Positions 1-12,999 of a DNA stretch of 64,000 bases are shown here, one piece after another. Position 1 is the stretch's first letter, and each line of letters begins with the position of its first letter. The notes beneath the pieces were generated by a model. The model worked only from the letters and a program-made list of their open reading frames with translations. It ran no database searches and was not told where the DNA came from. The stretch spans positions 52,103 through 116,102 of the forward strand of contig JAKZAN010000096.1 of the NCBI GenBank assembly GCA_023053545.1, in the 5' to 3' direction. This DNA is from Lepidurus packardi. Taxonomy: Eukaryota; Arthropoda; Branchiopoda; Notostraca; Triopsidae. Made by a program: the position numbers and the translations under genes.

Positions 1-3000
1 CCGTAATGAATTAATTCAGTCCGTATGAAATTAATTCAGTCCGTAAGGAATTAATTAAGGAATTAATTCAGTCCGTAAGGAATTATTTCAGTCCGTAATT
101 AATTAATTCATTCCTTACGGAATTAATTAAGTACATAAGGAATTAATTCAGTCTGTAAGGATTTAATTAAGTCCGTAATGAATTAATTCAGTTCGTAAGG
201 TATTAATTCAGTCCGTAAGGAATTAATTCAGTCCGTAATAAATTAATTAAGTCCGTAATGAATTAATTCAGTTCGTACGAAATTAATTCAGTCCGTAAGG
301 AATTAATTTAGTAAGAATTCAGTAAGAATTCAGTAGGAATTAATTCAGTCTGTAAGGATTTAATTAAGTCCGTAATGAATTAATTCAGTCCGAAATCGAT
401 TAATTAAGTCCGTAATGAATTAATTCAGTCCGTATGAAATTAATTCAGTCCGTAAGGAATTAATGAAGGAACTAATTCAGTCCGTAAGGAATTAATTCAG
501 TCCGTAAGGAATTATTTCAGTCCGTAATTAATTAATTCATTCCTTACGGAATTAATTAAGTCCATAAGGAATTAATTCAGTCTGTAAGGATTTAGTTAAG
601 TCCGTAATGAATTCATTCAGTCCGTAAGGAATTAATTCAGTCCATAAGGAATTAATTCAGTCCGTAAGGAATTAATTCAGTCCGTAAGGAATTATTTCAG
701 TCCGTAATTAATTAATTCATTCCTTACGGAATTAATTAAGTCCATAAGGAATTAATTCAGCCTGTAAGGATTTAATTACGTCCGTAATGAATTCATTCAG
801 TCCGAAATCGATTAATTAAGTCCGTAATGAATTAATTCAGTCCGTATGAAATTAATTCAGTCCGTAAGGAATTAGTTCAGTCCGTTTGAAATTAATTCAG
901 TCCGTAAGGAATTAATTAAGGAATTAATTCAGTCCGTAAGGAATTAATTCAGTCCGTAAGGAATTAATTCAGTCCGTAAGGAATTATTTCAGTCCGTAAT
1001 TAATTAATTCATTCCTTACGGAATTAATTAAGTCCATAAGGATTTAATTCAGTCCGTAAGGAATTAATTCAGTCCATAAGGAATTAATTCAGTCCGTAAG
1101 GAATAAGTTCAGTACGTAAGGAATTAATTCAGTCCGTAATAAATTAATTAAATCCGTAATGAATTAATTCAGTCCGTAAGGAATAAGTTCAGTACGTAAG
1201 GAATTCATTCAGTCCGTAAGGATTTAATTCAGTCCGTAAGGAATTAATCCAGTCCGTAAGGAATAAGTTCATTACGTGAGGAATTATTTCAGTCCGTAAT
1301 CGATTAATTAAGTCCGAAATGAATTAATTCAGTCCGTGTGAAATTAATTCAGTCCGTATGAAATTAATTCAGTCCGTAAGGAATTAATTAAGGAATTAAT
1401 TCAGTCCGTAAGGAATTAATTCAGTCCGTAAGGAATTAATTCAGTCCGTAAGGAATTAATTCAGTCCGTAAGGAATTAATTCAGTCCGTAAGGAATTAAT
1501 TCAGTCCGTACGAAATTAATTCAGTCCGTAAGGAATTAATTTAGTAAGAATTCAGAAAGAATTCAGTAGGAATTAATTCAGTCTGTAAGGATTTAATTAA
1601 GTCCGTAATGAATTAATTCAGTCCGAAATCGATTAATTAAGTCCGTAGTGAATTAATTCAGTCCGTAAGGAATTAATGAAGGAACTAATTCAGTCCGTAA
1701 GGAATTAATTCAGTCCGTAAGGAATTATTTCAGTCCGTAATTAATTAATTCATTCCTTACGGAATTAATTAAGTCCATAAGGAATTAATTCAGTCTGTAA
1801 GGATTTAGTTAAGTCCGTAATGAATTCATTCAGTCCGTAAGGAATTAATTCAGTCCATAAGGAATTAATTCAGTCCGTAAGGAATTAATTCATTCCTTAC
1901 GGAATTAATTACGTCCATAAGGAATTAATTCAGCCTGTAAGGATTTAATTACGTCCGTAATGAATTCATTCAGTCCGAAATCGATTAATTAAGTCCGTAA
2001 TGAATTAATTCAGTCCTTATGAAATTAATTCCGTCCGTAAGGAATTAGTTCAGTCCGTTTGAAATTAATTCAGTCCGTAAGGAATTAATTAAGGAATTAA
2101 TTCAGTCCGTAAGGAATTAATTCAGTCCGTAAGGAATTAATTCAGTCCGTAAGGAATTATTTCAGTCCGTAATTAATTAATTCATTCCTTACGGAATTAA
2201 TTAAGTCCATAAGGATTTAATTCAATCCGTAAGGAATTAATTCAGTCCATAAGGAATTAATTCAGTCCGTAAGGAATAAGTTCAGTACGTAAGGAATTAA
2301 TTCAGTCCGTAATAAATTAATTAAATCCGTAATGAATTAATTCAGTCCGTATGAAATTAATTCAGTCCGTAAGGAATTCATTCAGTTCGTAAGGATTTAA
2401 TTCAGTCCGTAAGGAATTAATCCAGTCCGTAAGGAATAAGTTCATTACGTGAGGAATTATTTCAGTCCGTAATCGATTAATTAAGTCCGAAATGAATTAA
2501 TTCAGTCCGTGTGAAATTAATTCAGTCCGTATGAAATTAATTCAGTCCGTAAGGAATTTATTAAGGAATTAATTCAGTCCGTAAGGAATTAATTCAGTCC
2601 GTAAGGAATTAATTCAGTCCGTAAGGAATTAATTCAGTCCGTAAGGAATTAATTCAATCCGTAAGGAATTAATTCATTCCGTAATTAATTAATTCATTCC
2701 TTACGGAATTAAGTCCATAAGGAATTAATTCAGTCTGTAAGGATTTAATTAAGTCCGTAATGAATTAATTCAGTCCGAAATCGATTAATTAAGTCCGTAA
2801 TGAATTAATTCAGTCCGTATGAAATTAATTCAGTCCGTAAGGAATTAATTAAGGAATTAATTCAGTCCGTAAGGAATTAATTCAGCCCGTAAGGAATTAA
2901 TTCAGTCCGTAAGGAATTAATTCAGTCCGTAAGGAATTATTTCAGTCCGTAATTAATTAATTCATTCCTTACGGAATTAATTAAGTCCATAAGGAATTAA

Positions 3001-4430
3001 TTCAGTCTGTAAGGATTTAATTAAGTCCGTAATGAATTAATTCAGTCCGTAAGGAATTAATTCAGTCCGTATGAAATTAATTCATTTCGTAAGGAATTAA
3101 TTCAGTAAGAAAGGAATTCAATCAATCCTAAAGAATTAATTCAGTCCGTAAGGAACTAATTCAGTCCGTAAGGAATTAATTCAGTCCGTAAGGAATTAAT
3201 TCAGTCCGTAAGGAATTAATCCAGTCCGTAAGGAATAAGTTCATTACGTGAGGAATTATTTCAGTCCGTAATCGATTAATTAAGTCCGAAATGAATTAAT
3301 TCAGTCCGTGTGAAATTAATTCAGTCCGTATGAAATTAATTAAGGAATTAATTCAGTCTGTAAGGATTTAATAAGTCCGTAATGAATTAATTCAGTCCGA
3401 AATCGATTAATTAAGTCCGTAATGAATTAATTCAGTCCGTATGAAATTAATTCAGTCCGTAAGGAATTAATTAAGGAATTAATTCAGTCCGTAAGGAATT
3501 AATTAAGGAACTAATTCAGTCCGTAAGAATTAATTCAGTCCGTAAGGAATTAATTCAGTCCGTAAGGAATTAATTCAGTCCGTAAGGAATTAATTCAGTC
3601 CGTAAGGAATTATTTCAGTCCGTAATTAATTAATTCATTCCTTACGGAATTAATTAAGTCCATAAGGAATTAATTCAGCCTGTAAGGATTTAATTACATC
3701 CGTAATGAATTCATTCAGTCCGAAATCGATTAATTAAGTCCGTAATGAATTAATTCAGTCCGTATGAAATTAATTCAATCCGTAAGGAATTAATTCAGTC
3801 CGTTTGAAATTAATTCAGTCCGTAAGGAATTAATTAAGGAATTAATTCAGTCCGTAAGGAATTAATTCAGTCCGTAAGGAATTAATTCAGTCCGTAAGGA
3901 ATTAATTCAGTCCGTAAGGAATTAATTCAGTCCGTAAGGAATTATTTCAGTCCGTAATTAATTAATTCATTCCTTACGGAATAAATTAAGTCCATAAGGA
4001 TTTAATTCAGTCCGTAAGGAATTAATTCAGTCCATAAGGAATTAATTCAGTCCGTAAGGAATAAGTTCAGTACGTAAGGAATTAATTCAGTCCGTAATAA
4101 ATTAACTAAGTCCGTAATGAATTAATTCAGTCCGTATGAAATTAATTCAGTCCGTAAGGAATTCATTCAGTCCGTAAGGATTTAATTCAGTCCGTAAGGA
4201 ATTAATCCAGTCCGTAAGGAATAAGTTCATTACGTGAGGAATTATTTCAGTCCGTAATCGATTAATTAAGTCCGAAATGAATTAATTCAGTCCGTGTGAA
4301 ATTAATTCAGTCCGTATGAAATTAATTCAGTCCGTAAGGAATTAATTAAGGAATTAATTCAGTCCGTAAGGAATTAATTCAGTCCGTAAGGAATTAATTC
4401 AGTCCGTAATTAATTAATTCATTCCTTACG
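1..4430 (+). repeat. HOR domain A1, about 0.8-1.2 kb units
   Basis: A marked monomer containing ATTACGTGAGG recurs at 1271, 2444, 3243 and 4229, so successive units are about 1173, 799 and 986 bp. Other shared markers are AAATCGATTAATTAAG, GTGTGAAATTAATTC and GAATTAATGAAGGAACTA (near 461 and 1674, 1213 bp apart). Units have gained and lost monomers, so the period is irregular. The inverted module occurs about once or twice per unit (first at 73-120). Confidence 0.8.
73..120. repeat. Inverted module (hairpin-capable), first of dozens
   Basis: CCGTAAGGAAT at 73-83 is the exact reverse complement of ATTCCTTACGG at 110-120, with a 26-base AT-rich spacer made of another monomer and TTAATTAATTAATTC. 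The right arm is the only satellite sequence in inverted orientation. The same arrangement recurs throughout, roughly once or more per HOR unit, for example at 502-549, 37143-37190 and, truncated by the window edge, 63954-64000. The 11-bp stem could extrude as a cruciform or fold in RNA; that is inference. Confidence 0.85.
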
Positions 4431-7400
4431 GGATTAATTAAGTCCATAAGGAATTAATTCAGTCTGTAAGGATTTAATTCAGCCCGTAAGGAATTAATTC
4501 AGTCCGTAAGGAATTATTTCAGTCCGTAAGGAATTATTTCAGTCCGTAAGGAATAAATTCAATCCGTAAGGAATTAATTCAGTCCGTAAGGATTTAATTC
4601 AGTCCGTAAGGTATTAATTCAGTCCGTAAGGAATTAATTCAGTCCGTATGAAATTAATTCAGTCCGTAAGGAATTAATTCAGTCCGTAAGGATTTAATTC
4701 AGTCCGTAAGGTATTAATTCAGTCCGTAAGGAATTAATTCAGTCCGTAAGGAATTAATTCAGTCCGTAAGGAATTAATTCAGTCCGTAAGGAATAAGTTC
4801 AGTACGTAAGGAATTAATTCAGTCCGTAATAAATTAATTAAGTCCGTAATGAATTAATTCAGTAAGAAAGGAATTCAATCAATCCTAAAGAATTAATTCA
4901 GTCCGTAAGGAACTAATTCAGTCCGTAAGGAATTAATTTAGTCCGTAAATAATTAATTCAGTCCGTAAGGAATTAATTAAGTCCGTATGGAATTAATTCA
5001 GTCCGTAAGGAATTAATTCAGTCCGTAAGGAATTAATTCAGTCCGTAAGGAATTAATTCAGTCCGTAACGATTTAATTCAGCCTGTAAGGAATTAATTCA
5101 GTAAGAACGGAATTCAATAAATCCTAAAGAATTAATTCAGTCCGTAAGGAAATAATTCAGTCCGTAAGGAATTAATTCCGTCCGTAAGGAATTATTTCAA
5201 TCCGTAATTAATTCATTCATTCCTTACGGAATTAATTAAGTCCATAATGAATTAATTCAGTCCGTAAGGAATTAATTCAGTCCGTAAGGAATTAATTAAA
5301 TCCGTACGGAATTAATTCAGTCCGTAAGGAATTAATTAAGTACGTAAGGAATTAATTAAGTCCGTAATGAATTAATTCAGTCCGTATGAAATTAATTCAG
5401 TCCGTATGAAATTAATTCAGTCCGTAAGGAATTAATTAAGGAATTAATTCAGTCCGTAAGGAATTAATTCAGTCCGTAAGGAATTAATTCAGTCCGTAAG
5501 GAATTAATTCAGTCCGTAATTAATTAATTCATTCCTTACGGGATTAATTAAGTCCATAAGGAATTAATTCAGTCTGTAAGGATTTAATTCAGCCCGTAAG
5601 GAATTAATTCAGTCCGTAAGGAATTATTTCAGTCCGTAAGGAATTATTTCAGTCCGTAAGGAATAAATTCAATCCGTAAGGAATTAATTCAGTCCGTAAG
5701 GATTTAATTCAGTCCGTAAGGTATTAATTCAGTCCGTAAGGAATTAATTCAGTCCGTATGAAATTAATTCAGTCCGTAAGGAATTAATTAAGGAATTAAT
5801 TCAGTCCGTAAGGAATTAATTCAGCCCGTAAGGAATTAATTCAGTCCGTAAGGAATTAATTCAGTCCGTAAGGAATTATTTCAGTCCGTAAGGAATAAAT
5901 TCAGTCCGTAAGGAATTAATTCAGTCCGTAAGGATTTAATTCAGTCCGTAAGGTATTAATTCAGTCCGTAAGGAATTAATTCAGTCCGTAAGGAATTAAT
6001 TCAGTCCGTAAGGAATTAATTCAGTCCGTAAGGAATAAGTTCAGTACGTAAGGAATTAATTCAGTCCGTAATAAATTAATTAAGTCCGTAATGAATTAAT
6101 TCAGTAAGAAAGGAATTCAATCAATCCTAAAGAATTAATTCAGTCCGTAAGGAACTAATTAAGTCCGTATGGAATTAATTCAGTCCGTAAGGAATTAATT
6201 CAGTCCGTAAGGAATTAATTCAGTCCGTAAGGAATTAATTCAGTCCGTAACGATTTAATTCAGCCCGTAAGGAATTAATTCAGTAAGAACGGAATTCAAT
6301 AAATCCTAAAGAATTAATTCAGTCCGTAAGGAAATAATTCAGTCCGTAAGGAATTAATTCAGTCCGTAAGGAATTATTTCAATCCGTAATTAATTCATTC
6401 ATTCCTTACGGAATTAATTAAGTCCATAATGAATTAATTCAGTCCGTAAGGAATTAATTCAGTCCGTAAGGAATTAATTAAATCCGTACGGAATTAATTC
6501 AGTCCGTAAGGAATTAATTAAGTACGTAAGGAATTAATTCAGTCCGTAATGAATTAATTCAGTCCGTATGAAATTAATTCAGTCCGTAAGGAATTCATTC
6601 AGTCCGTAAGGATTTAATTCAGTCCGTAAGGAATTAATCCAGTCCGTAAGGAATAAGTTCATTACGTGAGGAACTATTTCAGTCCGTAATCGATTAATTA
6701 TGTCCGAAATGAATTAATTCAGTCCGTGTGAAATTAATTCAGTCCGTATGAAATTAATTCAGTCCGTAAGGAATTAATTAAGGAATTAATACAGTCCGTA
6801 AGGAATTAATTCAGTCCGTAAGGAATTAATTCAGTCCGTAAGGAATTAATTCAGTCCGTAAGGAATTAATTCAGTCCGTAATTAATTAATCCATTCCTTA
6901 CGGGATTAATTAAGTCCATAAGGAATTAATTCAGTCTGTAAGGATTTAATTCAGCCCGTAAGGAATTAATTCAGTAAGTAAGGAATTATTTCAGTCCGTA
7001 AGGAATTATTTCAGTCCGTAAGGAATAAATTCAATCCGTAAGGAATTAATTCAGTCCGTAAGGATTTAATTCAGTCCGTAAGGTATTAATTCAGTCCGTA
7101 AGGAATTAATTCAGTCCGTATGAAATTAATTCTGTCCGTAAGGAGTTAATTAAGGAATTAATTCAGTCCGTAAGGAATTAATTCAGCCCGTAAGGAATTA
7201 ATTCAGTCCGTAAGGAATTAATTCAGTCCGTAAGGAATTATTTCAGTCCGTAAGGAATAAATTCAGTCCGTAAGGAATTAATTCAGTCCGTAAGGATTTA
7301 ATTCAGTCAGTAAGGTATTAATTCAGTCCGTAAGGAATTAATTCAGTCCGTAAGGAATTAATTCAGTCCGTAAGGAATTAATTCAGTCCGTAAGGAATAA

Positions 7401-7740
7401 GTTCAGTACGTAAGGAATTAATTCAGTCCGTAATAAATTAATTAAGTCCGTAATGAATTAATTCAGTAAGAAAGGAATTCAATCAATCCTAAAGAATTAA
7501 TTTAGTCCGTAAGGAACTAATTCAGTCCGTAAGGAATTAATTTAGTCCGTAAATAATTAATTCAGTCCGTAAGGAATTAATTAAGTCCGTATGGAATTAA
7601 TTCAGTCCGTAAGGAATTAATTCAATCCGTAAGGAATTAATTCAGTCCGTAAGGAATTAATTCAGTCCGTAACGATTTAATTCAGCCCGTAAGGAATTAA
7701 TTCAGTAAGAACGGAATTCAATAAATCCTAAAGAATTAAT
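4431..7740 (+). repeat. HOR domain A2, about 1.1-1.4 kb units
   Basis: The marker CGGGATTAATTAAG, a one-base variant of the inverted module, recurs with its GGATTAATTA at 4431, 5541 and 6903, giving units of 1110 and 1362 bp. A second marker, AAGAACGGAATTCAATAAATCC, occurs near 5104, 6287 and 7707. ATTACGTGAGG returns at 6661, so domain A1 type sequence is interleaved here. The two kinds of 39-bp module (CAATCAATCC and CAATAAATCC) alternate within a unit. Confidence 0.78.
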
Positions 7741-8100
7741 TCAGTCCGTAAGGAAATAATTCAGTCCGTAAGGAATTAATTCAGTCCGTAAGGAATTATT
7801 TCAATCCGTAATTAATTCATTCATTCCTTACGGAATTAATTAAGTCCATAATGAATTAATTCAGTCCGTAAGGAATTAATTCAGTCCGTAAGGAATTAAT
7901 TAAATCCGTACGGAATTAATTCAGTCCGTAAGGAATTAATTAAGTACGTAAGGAATTAATTCAGTCCGTAAGGATTTAATTCAGTCCGTAAGGTATTAAT
8001 TCAGTCCGTAAGGAATTAATTCAGTCCGTAAGGAATTAATTAAGTACGTAAGGAATTAATTCCGTCCGTAAGGATTTAATTCAGTCCGTAAGGTATTAAT

Positions 8101-9600
8101 TCAGTCCGTAAGGAATTAATTCAGTCCGTAAGCAATTAATTCAGTCCGTAAGGAATAACTTCAGTACGTAAGGAAATAATTCAGTCCGTAATTTATTAAT
8201 TAAGTCCGTAATGAATTAATTTAGTCCGCAAGGAATGAATAAAATCACTACGGAATTAATTCAGACCGTAAGGAATTAATTAAGTCCGTAAGGAATTAAT
8301 TCAGTCCGTAAGGAATTAATTCAGTCCGTAAGGAATTAATTCAGTCCGTAAGGAATTAATTCAGTCCGTAAGGAATAAGTTCATTACGTAAGGAATTAAT
8401 TCAGTCCGTAATCGACTAATTAAGTCCGAAATGAATTATTTCAATCCGTAATTAATTCATTCATTCCTTACGGAATTAATTAAGTCCATAATGAATTAAT
8501 TCAGTCCGTAAGGAATTAATTCAGTCCGTAAGGAATTAATTAAATCCGTACGGAATTAATTCAGTCCGTAAGGAATTAATTAAATACGTAAGGAATTAAT
8601 TCAGTCCGTAAGGATTTAATTCAGTCCGTAAGGTATTAATTCAGTCCGTAAGGAATTAATTCAGTCCGTAAGCAATTAATTCAGTCCGTAAGGAATAACT
8701 TCAGTACGTAAGGAAATAATTCAGTCCGTAATTTATTAATTAAGTCCATAATGAATTAATTTAGTCCGCAAGGAATTAATAAAATCACTACGGAATTAAT
8801 TCAGACCGTAAGGAATTAATTAAGTACGTAAGGAATTAATTCAGTCCGTAAGGAATTAATTCAGTCCGTAAGGAATTAATTCAGTCCGTAAGGAATTAAT
8901 TCAGTCCGTAAGCAATTAATTCAGTCCGTAAGGAATAACTTCAGTACGTAAGGAAATAATTCAGTCCGTAATTTATTAATTAAGTCCGTAATGAATTAAT
9001 TTAGTCCGCAAGGAATGAATAAAATCACTACGGAATTAATTCAGACCGTAAGGAATTAATTAAGTCCGTAAGGAATTAATTCAGTCCGTAAGGAATTAAT
9101 TCAGTCCGTAAGGAATTAATTCAGTCCGTAAGGAATTAATTCAGTCCGTAAGGAATAAGTTCATTACGTAAGGAATTAATTCAGTCCGTAATCGACTAAT
9201 TAAGTCCGAAATGAATTATTTCAATCCGTAATTAATTCATTCATTCCTTACGGAATTAATTAAGTCCATAATGAATTAATTCAGTCCGTAAGGAATTAAT
9301 TCAGTCCGTAAGGAATTAATTAAATCCGTACGGAATTAATTCAGTCCGTAAGGAATTAATTAAATACGTAAGGAATTAATTCAGTCCGTAAGGATTTAAT
9401 TCAGTCCGTAAGGTATTAATTCAGTCCGTAAGGAATTAATTCAGTCCGTAAGCAATTAATTCAGTCCGTAAGGAATAACTTCAGTACGTAAGGAAATAAT
9501 TCAGTCCGTAATTTATTAATTAAGTCCATAATGAATTAATTTAGTCCGCAAGGAATTAATAAAATCACTACGGAATTAATTCAGACCGTAAGGAATTAAT
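8101..9600 (+). repeat. 780-bp tandem duplication with 720 bp of perfect identity
   Basis: Line-by-line comparison shows 8101-8820 identical to 8881-9600 (shift 780 bp, exactly 39 monomers). Rare variants are shared: AAGCAATTAATT, AATTTATTAATT, CGCAAGGAATGAATAAAATCACTACGG and AATCGACTAATT. The whole block stays in exact 20-bp register. Perfect identity over variant-bearing monomers implies very recent duplication or gene conversion. Confidence 0.92.
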
Positions 9601-10020
9601 TCAGTCCGTAATCGACTAATTAAGTCCGAAATGAATTATTTCAATCCGTAATTAATTCATTCATTCCTTACGGAATTAATTAAGTCCATAATGAATTAAT
9701 TCAGTCCGTAAGGAATTAATTCAGTCCGTAAGGAATTAATTAAATCCGTACGGAATTAATTCAGTCCGTAAGGAATTAATTAAATACGTAAGGAATTAAT
9801 TCAGTCCGTAAGGATTTAATTCAGTCCGTAAGGTATTAATTCAGTCCGTAAGGAATTAATTCAGTCCGTAAGCAATTAATTCAGTCCGTAAGGAATAACT
9901 TCAGTACGTAAGGAAATAATTCAGTCCGTAATTTATTAATTAAGTCCATAATGAATTAATTTAGTCCGCAAGGAATTAATAAAATCACTACGGAATTAAT
10001 TCAGACCGTAAGGAATTAAT
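9181..10020 (+). repeat. 420-bp exact tandem duplication
   Basis: Bases 9181-9600 match 9601-10020 at every line compared (shift 420 bp, 21 monomers). A third, partial copy begins at 10141 and diverges after about 10260. It overlaps the 780-bp duplication, so two unequal exchange events of different size acted on the same stretch. Confidence 0.9.
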
Positions 10021-10599
10021 TAAGTACGTAAGGAATTAATTCAGTCCGTAAGGAATTAATTCAGTCCGTAAGGAATTAATTCAGTCCGTAAGGAATTAAT
10101 TCAGTCCGTAAGGAATAAGTTCATTACGTAAGGAATTAATTCAGTCCGTAATCGACTAATTAAGTCCGAAATGAATTATTTCAATCCGTAATTAATTCAT
10201 TCATTCCTTACGGAATTAATTAAGTCCATAATGAATTAATTCAGTCCGTAAGGAATTAATTAAATCCGTAAAGAATTAATTCCGTCCGTAAGGAATTAAT
10301 TAGGTCCGTAAGGAATTAATTCAGTCCGTAAGGAATTAATTCAGTCCGTAATGAATTAATTCAGTCCGTAAGGAATTAATTTAGTATGTAAGGAATTAAT
10401 TAAGTCCGTAAGGAATTAATTAAGTCCGTAAGGAATTAATTAAGTCCGTAAGGAATTAGTTAAGTCCGTAAGGATTTAATTCAATCCGTAAGGTATTAAT
10501 TCAATCCGTAAGGAATTAATTCATTCCGTAAGGAAATAATTCAGTACGTAAGGAAATAATTCAGTCCGTAAGTAATTAATTCAGTCCGTATGAAATTAA

Positions 10600-12990
10600 T
10601 TCAGTCCGTAAGGAATTAATTAAGTAATTAATTCAGTCCGTAAGGAATAACTTCAGTTCGGAAGGAAATAATTCAGTCCGTAATGGATTAATTAAGTCCG
10701 TAATGAATTAATTTAGTCCGCAAGGAATTAATAAAATCACTACGGAATTAATTCAGACCGTAAGGAATTAATTAAGTACGTAAGGAATTAATTAAGTCCG
10801 AAAGGAATTAATTAAGTACGTAAGGAACTAATTCAGTCCGTAAGGAATTAATTCAGTCCGTATGAAATTAATTCAGTCCGTAAGGAATTAATTAATGAAA
10901 TAATTCAGTCCGTAAGGAATTAATTCAGTCCGTAAGGAAATAATTCAGTCCGTAATGGATTAATTAAGTCCGTAATGAATTAATTCAGTCCGCAAGGAAT
11001 TAATAAAATCACTACGGAATTAATTCAGACCGTAAGGAATTAATTAAGTACGTAAGGAATAAATTCAGTCCGTAAGGAATTAATTAAGTACGTAAGGAAC
11101 TAATTCAGTCCGTAAGGAATTAATTCAGTCCGTAAGGAATTAATTCAGTCCGTAATTAATTAATGCAGTCCGTAAGGAATAAGTTCATTACGTAAGGAAT
11201 TAATTCAGTCCGTAATCGACTAATTAAGTCCGAAATGAATTAATTCAGTCCGTATGAAATTAATTCAGTCCGTAAGGAATTAATTAAGGAATTAATTTAG
11301 TCGGTAAGGAATTAATTCAGTCCGTAAGGAAATAATTCAGTCCGTAAGGAATTAATTCAGTCCGTAAGGAACTAATTAAGTCCGAAAGGAATTAATTCAG
11401 TCCGTAAGGAACTAATTCAGTCCGTAAGGAATTAATTCAATCCGTAAGGTATTAATTCAGTCCGTAATCGACTAATTAAGTCCGAAATGAATTAATTCAG
11501 TCCGTATGAAATTAATTCAGTCCGTAAGGAATTCATTCAGTAAGAACGGAATTCAATAAATCCTAAAGAATTAATTCAGTCCGTAAGGAAATAATTCAGT
11601 CCGTAAGGAATTAATTCAGTCCGTAAGGAATTATTTCAATCCGTGATTAATTCATTCATTCCTTACGGAATTAATTAAGTCCATAATGAATTAATTCAGT
11701 CCGTAAGGAATTAATTCAGTCCGTAAGGAATTAATTAAATCCGTACGGAATTAATTCAGTCCGTAAGGAATTAATTAAGTACGTAAGGAATTAATTCAGT
11801 CCGTAAGGATTTAATTCAGTCCGTAAGGTATTAATTCAGTCCGTAAGGAATTAATTCAGTCCGTAATTAATTCATTCATTCCTTACGGAATTAATTAAGT
11901 CCATAATGAATTAATTCAGTCCGTAAGGAATTAATTCAGTCCGTAAGGAATTAATTAAATCCGTAAAGAATTAATTCCGTCCGTAAGGAATTAATTAGGT
12001 CCGTAAGGAATTAATTCAGTCCGTAAGGAATTAATTCAGTCCGTAATGAATTAATTCAGTCCGTAAGGAATTAATTTAGTCCGTAAGGAATTAATTAAGT
12101 CCGTAAGGAATTAATTAAGTCCGTAAGGAAATAATTAAGTCCGTAAGGAATTAGTTAAGTCCGTAAGGATTTAATTCAGTCCGTAAGGTATTAATTCAAT
12201 CCGTAAGGAATTAATTCAGTCCGTAAGGAAATAATTCAGTACGTAAGGAAATAATTCAGTCCGTAAGTAATTAATTCAGTCCGTATGAAATTAATTCAGT
12301 CCGTAAGGAATTGATTAATGAAATAATTCAGTCCGTAAGGAATTAATTCAGTCCGTAAGGAAATAATTCAGTCCGTAATGGATTAATTAAGTCCGTAATG
12401 AATTAATTCAGTCCGCAATGAATTAATAAAATCACTACGGAATTAATTCAGACCGTAAGGAATTAATTAAGTACGTAAGGAATAAATTCAGTCTGTAAGG
12501 AATTAATTAAGTACGTAAGGAACTAATTCAGTCCGTAAGGAATTAATTCAGTCCGTAAGGAATTAATTCAGTCCGTAATTAATTAATGCAGTCCGTAAGG
12601 AATAAGTTCATTACGTAAGGAATTAATTCAGTCCGTAATCGACTAATTAAGTCCGAAATGAATTAATTCAGTCCGTATGAAATTAATTCAGTCCGTAAGG
12701 AATTAATTAAGGAATTAATTTAGTCGGTAAGGAATTAATTCAGTCCGTAAGGAATTAATTCAGTCCGTAAGGAATTATTTCAGTCCGTACTTAATTAATT
12801 AATTCATTCCTTACGGAATTAATTAAGTCCATAAGGAATTAATTCAGTCCGTAAGGAATTAATTCAGTCCGTAAGGAACTAATTAAGTCCGAAAGGAATT
12901 AATTCAGTCCGTAAGGAACTAATTCAGTCCGTAAGGAATTAATTCAGTCCGTAAGGATTTAATTCAGTCCGTAAGTTATTAATTCAGTCC
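10600..12990 (+). repeat. HOR domain with 1423-bp unit
   Basis: Distinctive monomers repeat at 1423 bp: TAATGCAGTCC at 11161 and 12584, and TCGGTAAGGAATT at 11301 and 12724. Other shared markers are GTCCGTAATGGATTAATTAAG and AATAAAATCACTACGG. Copies differ by several substitutions and by a few inserted monomers, so this duplication looks older than those at 8.1-10.0 kb. Confidence 0.78.
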
Positions 12991-12999
12991 GTAATCGAC

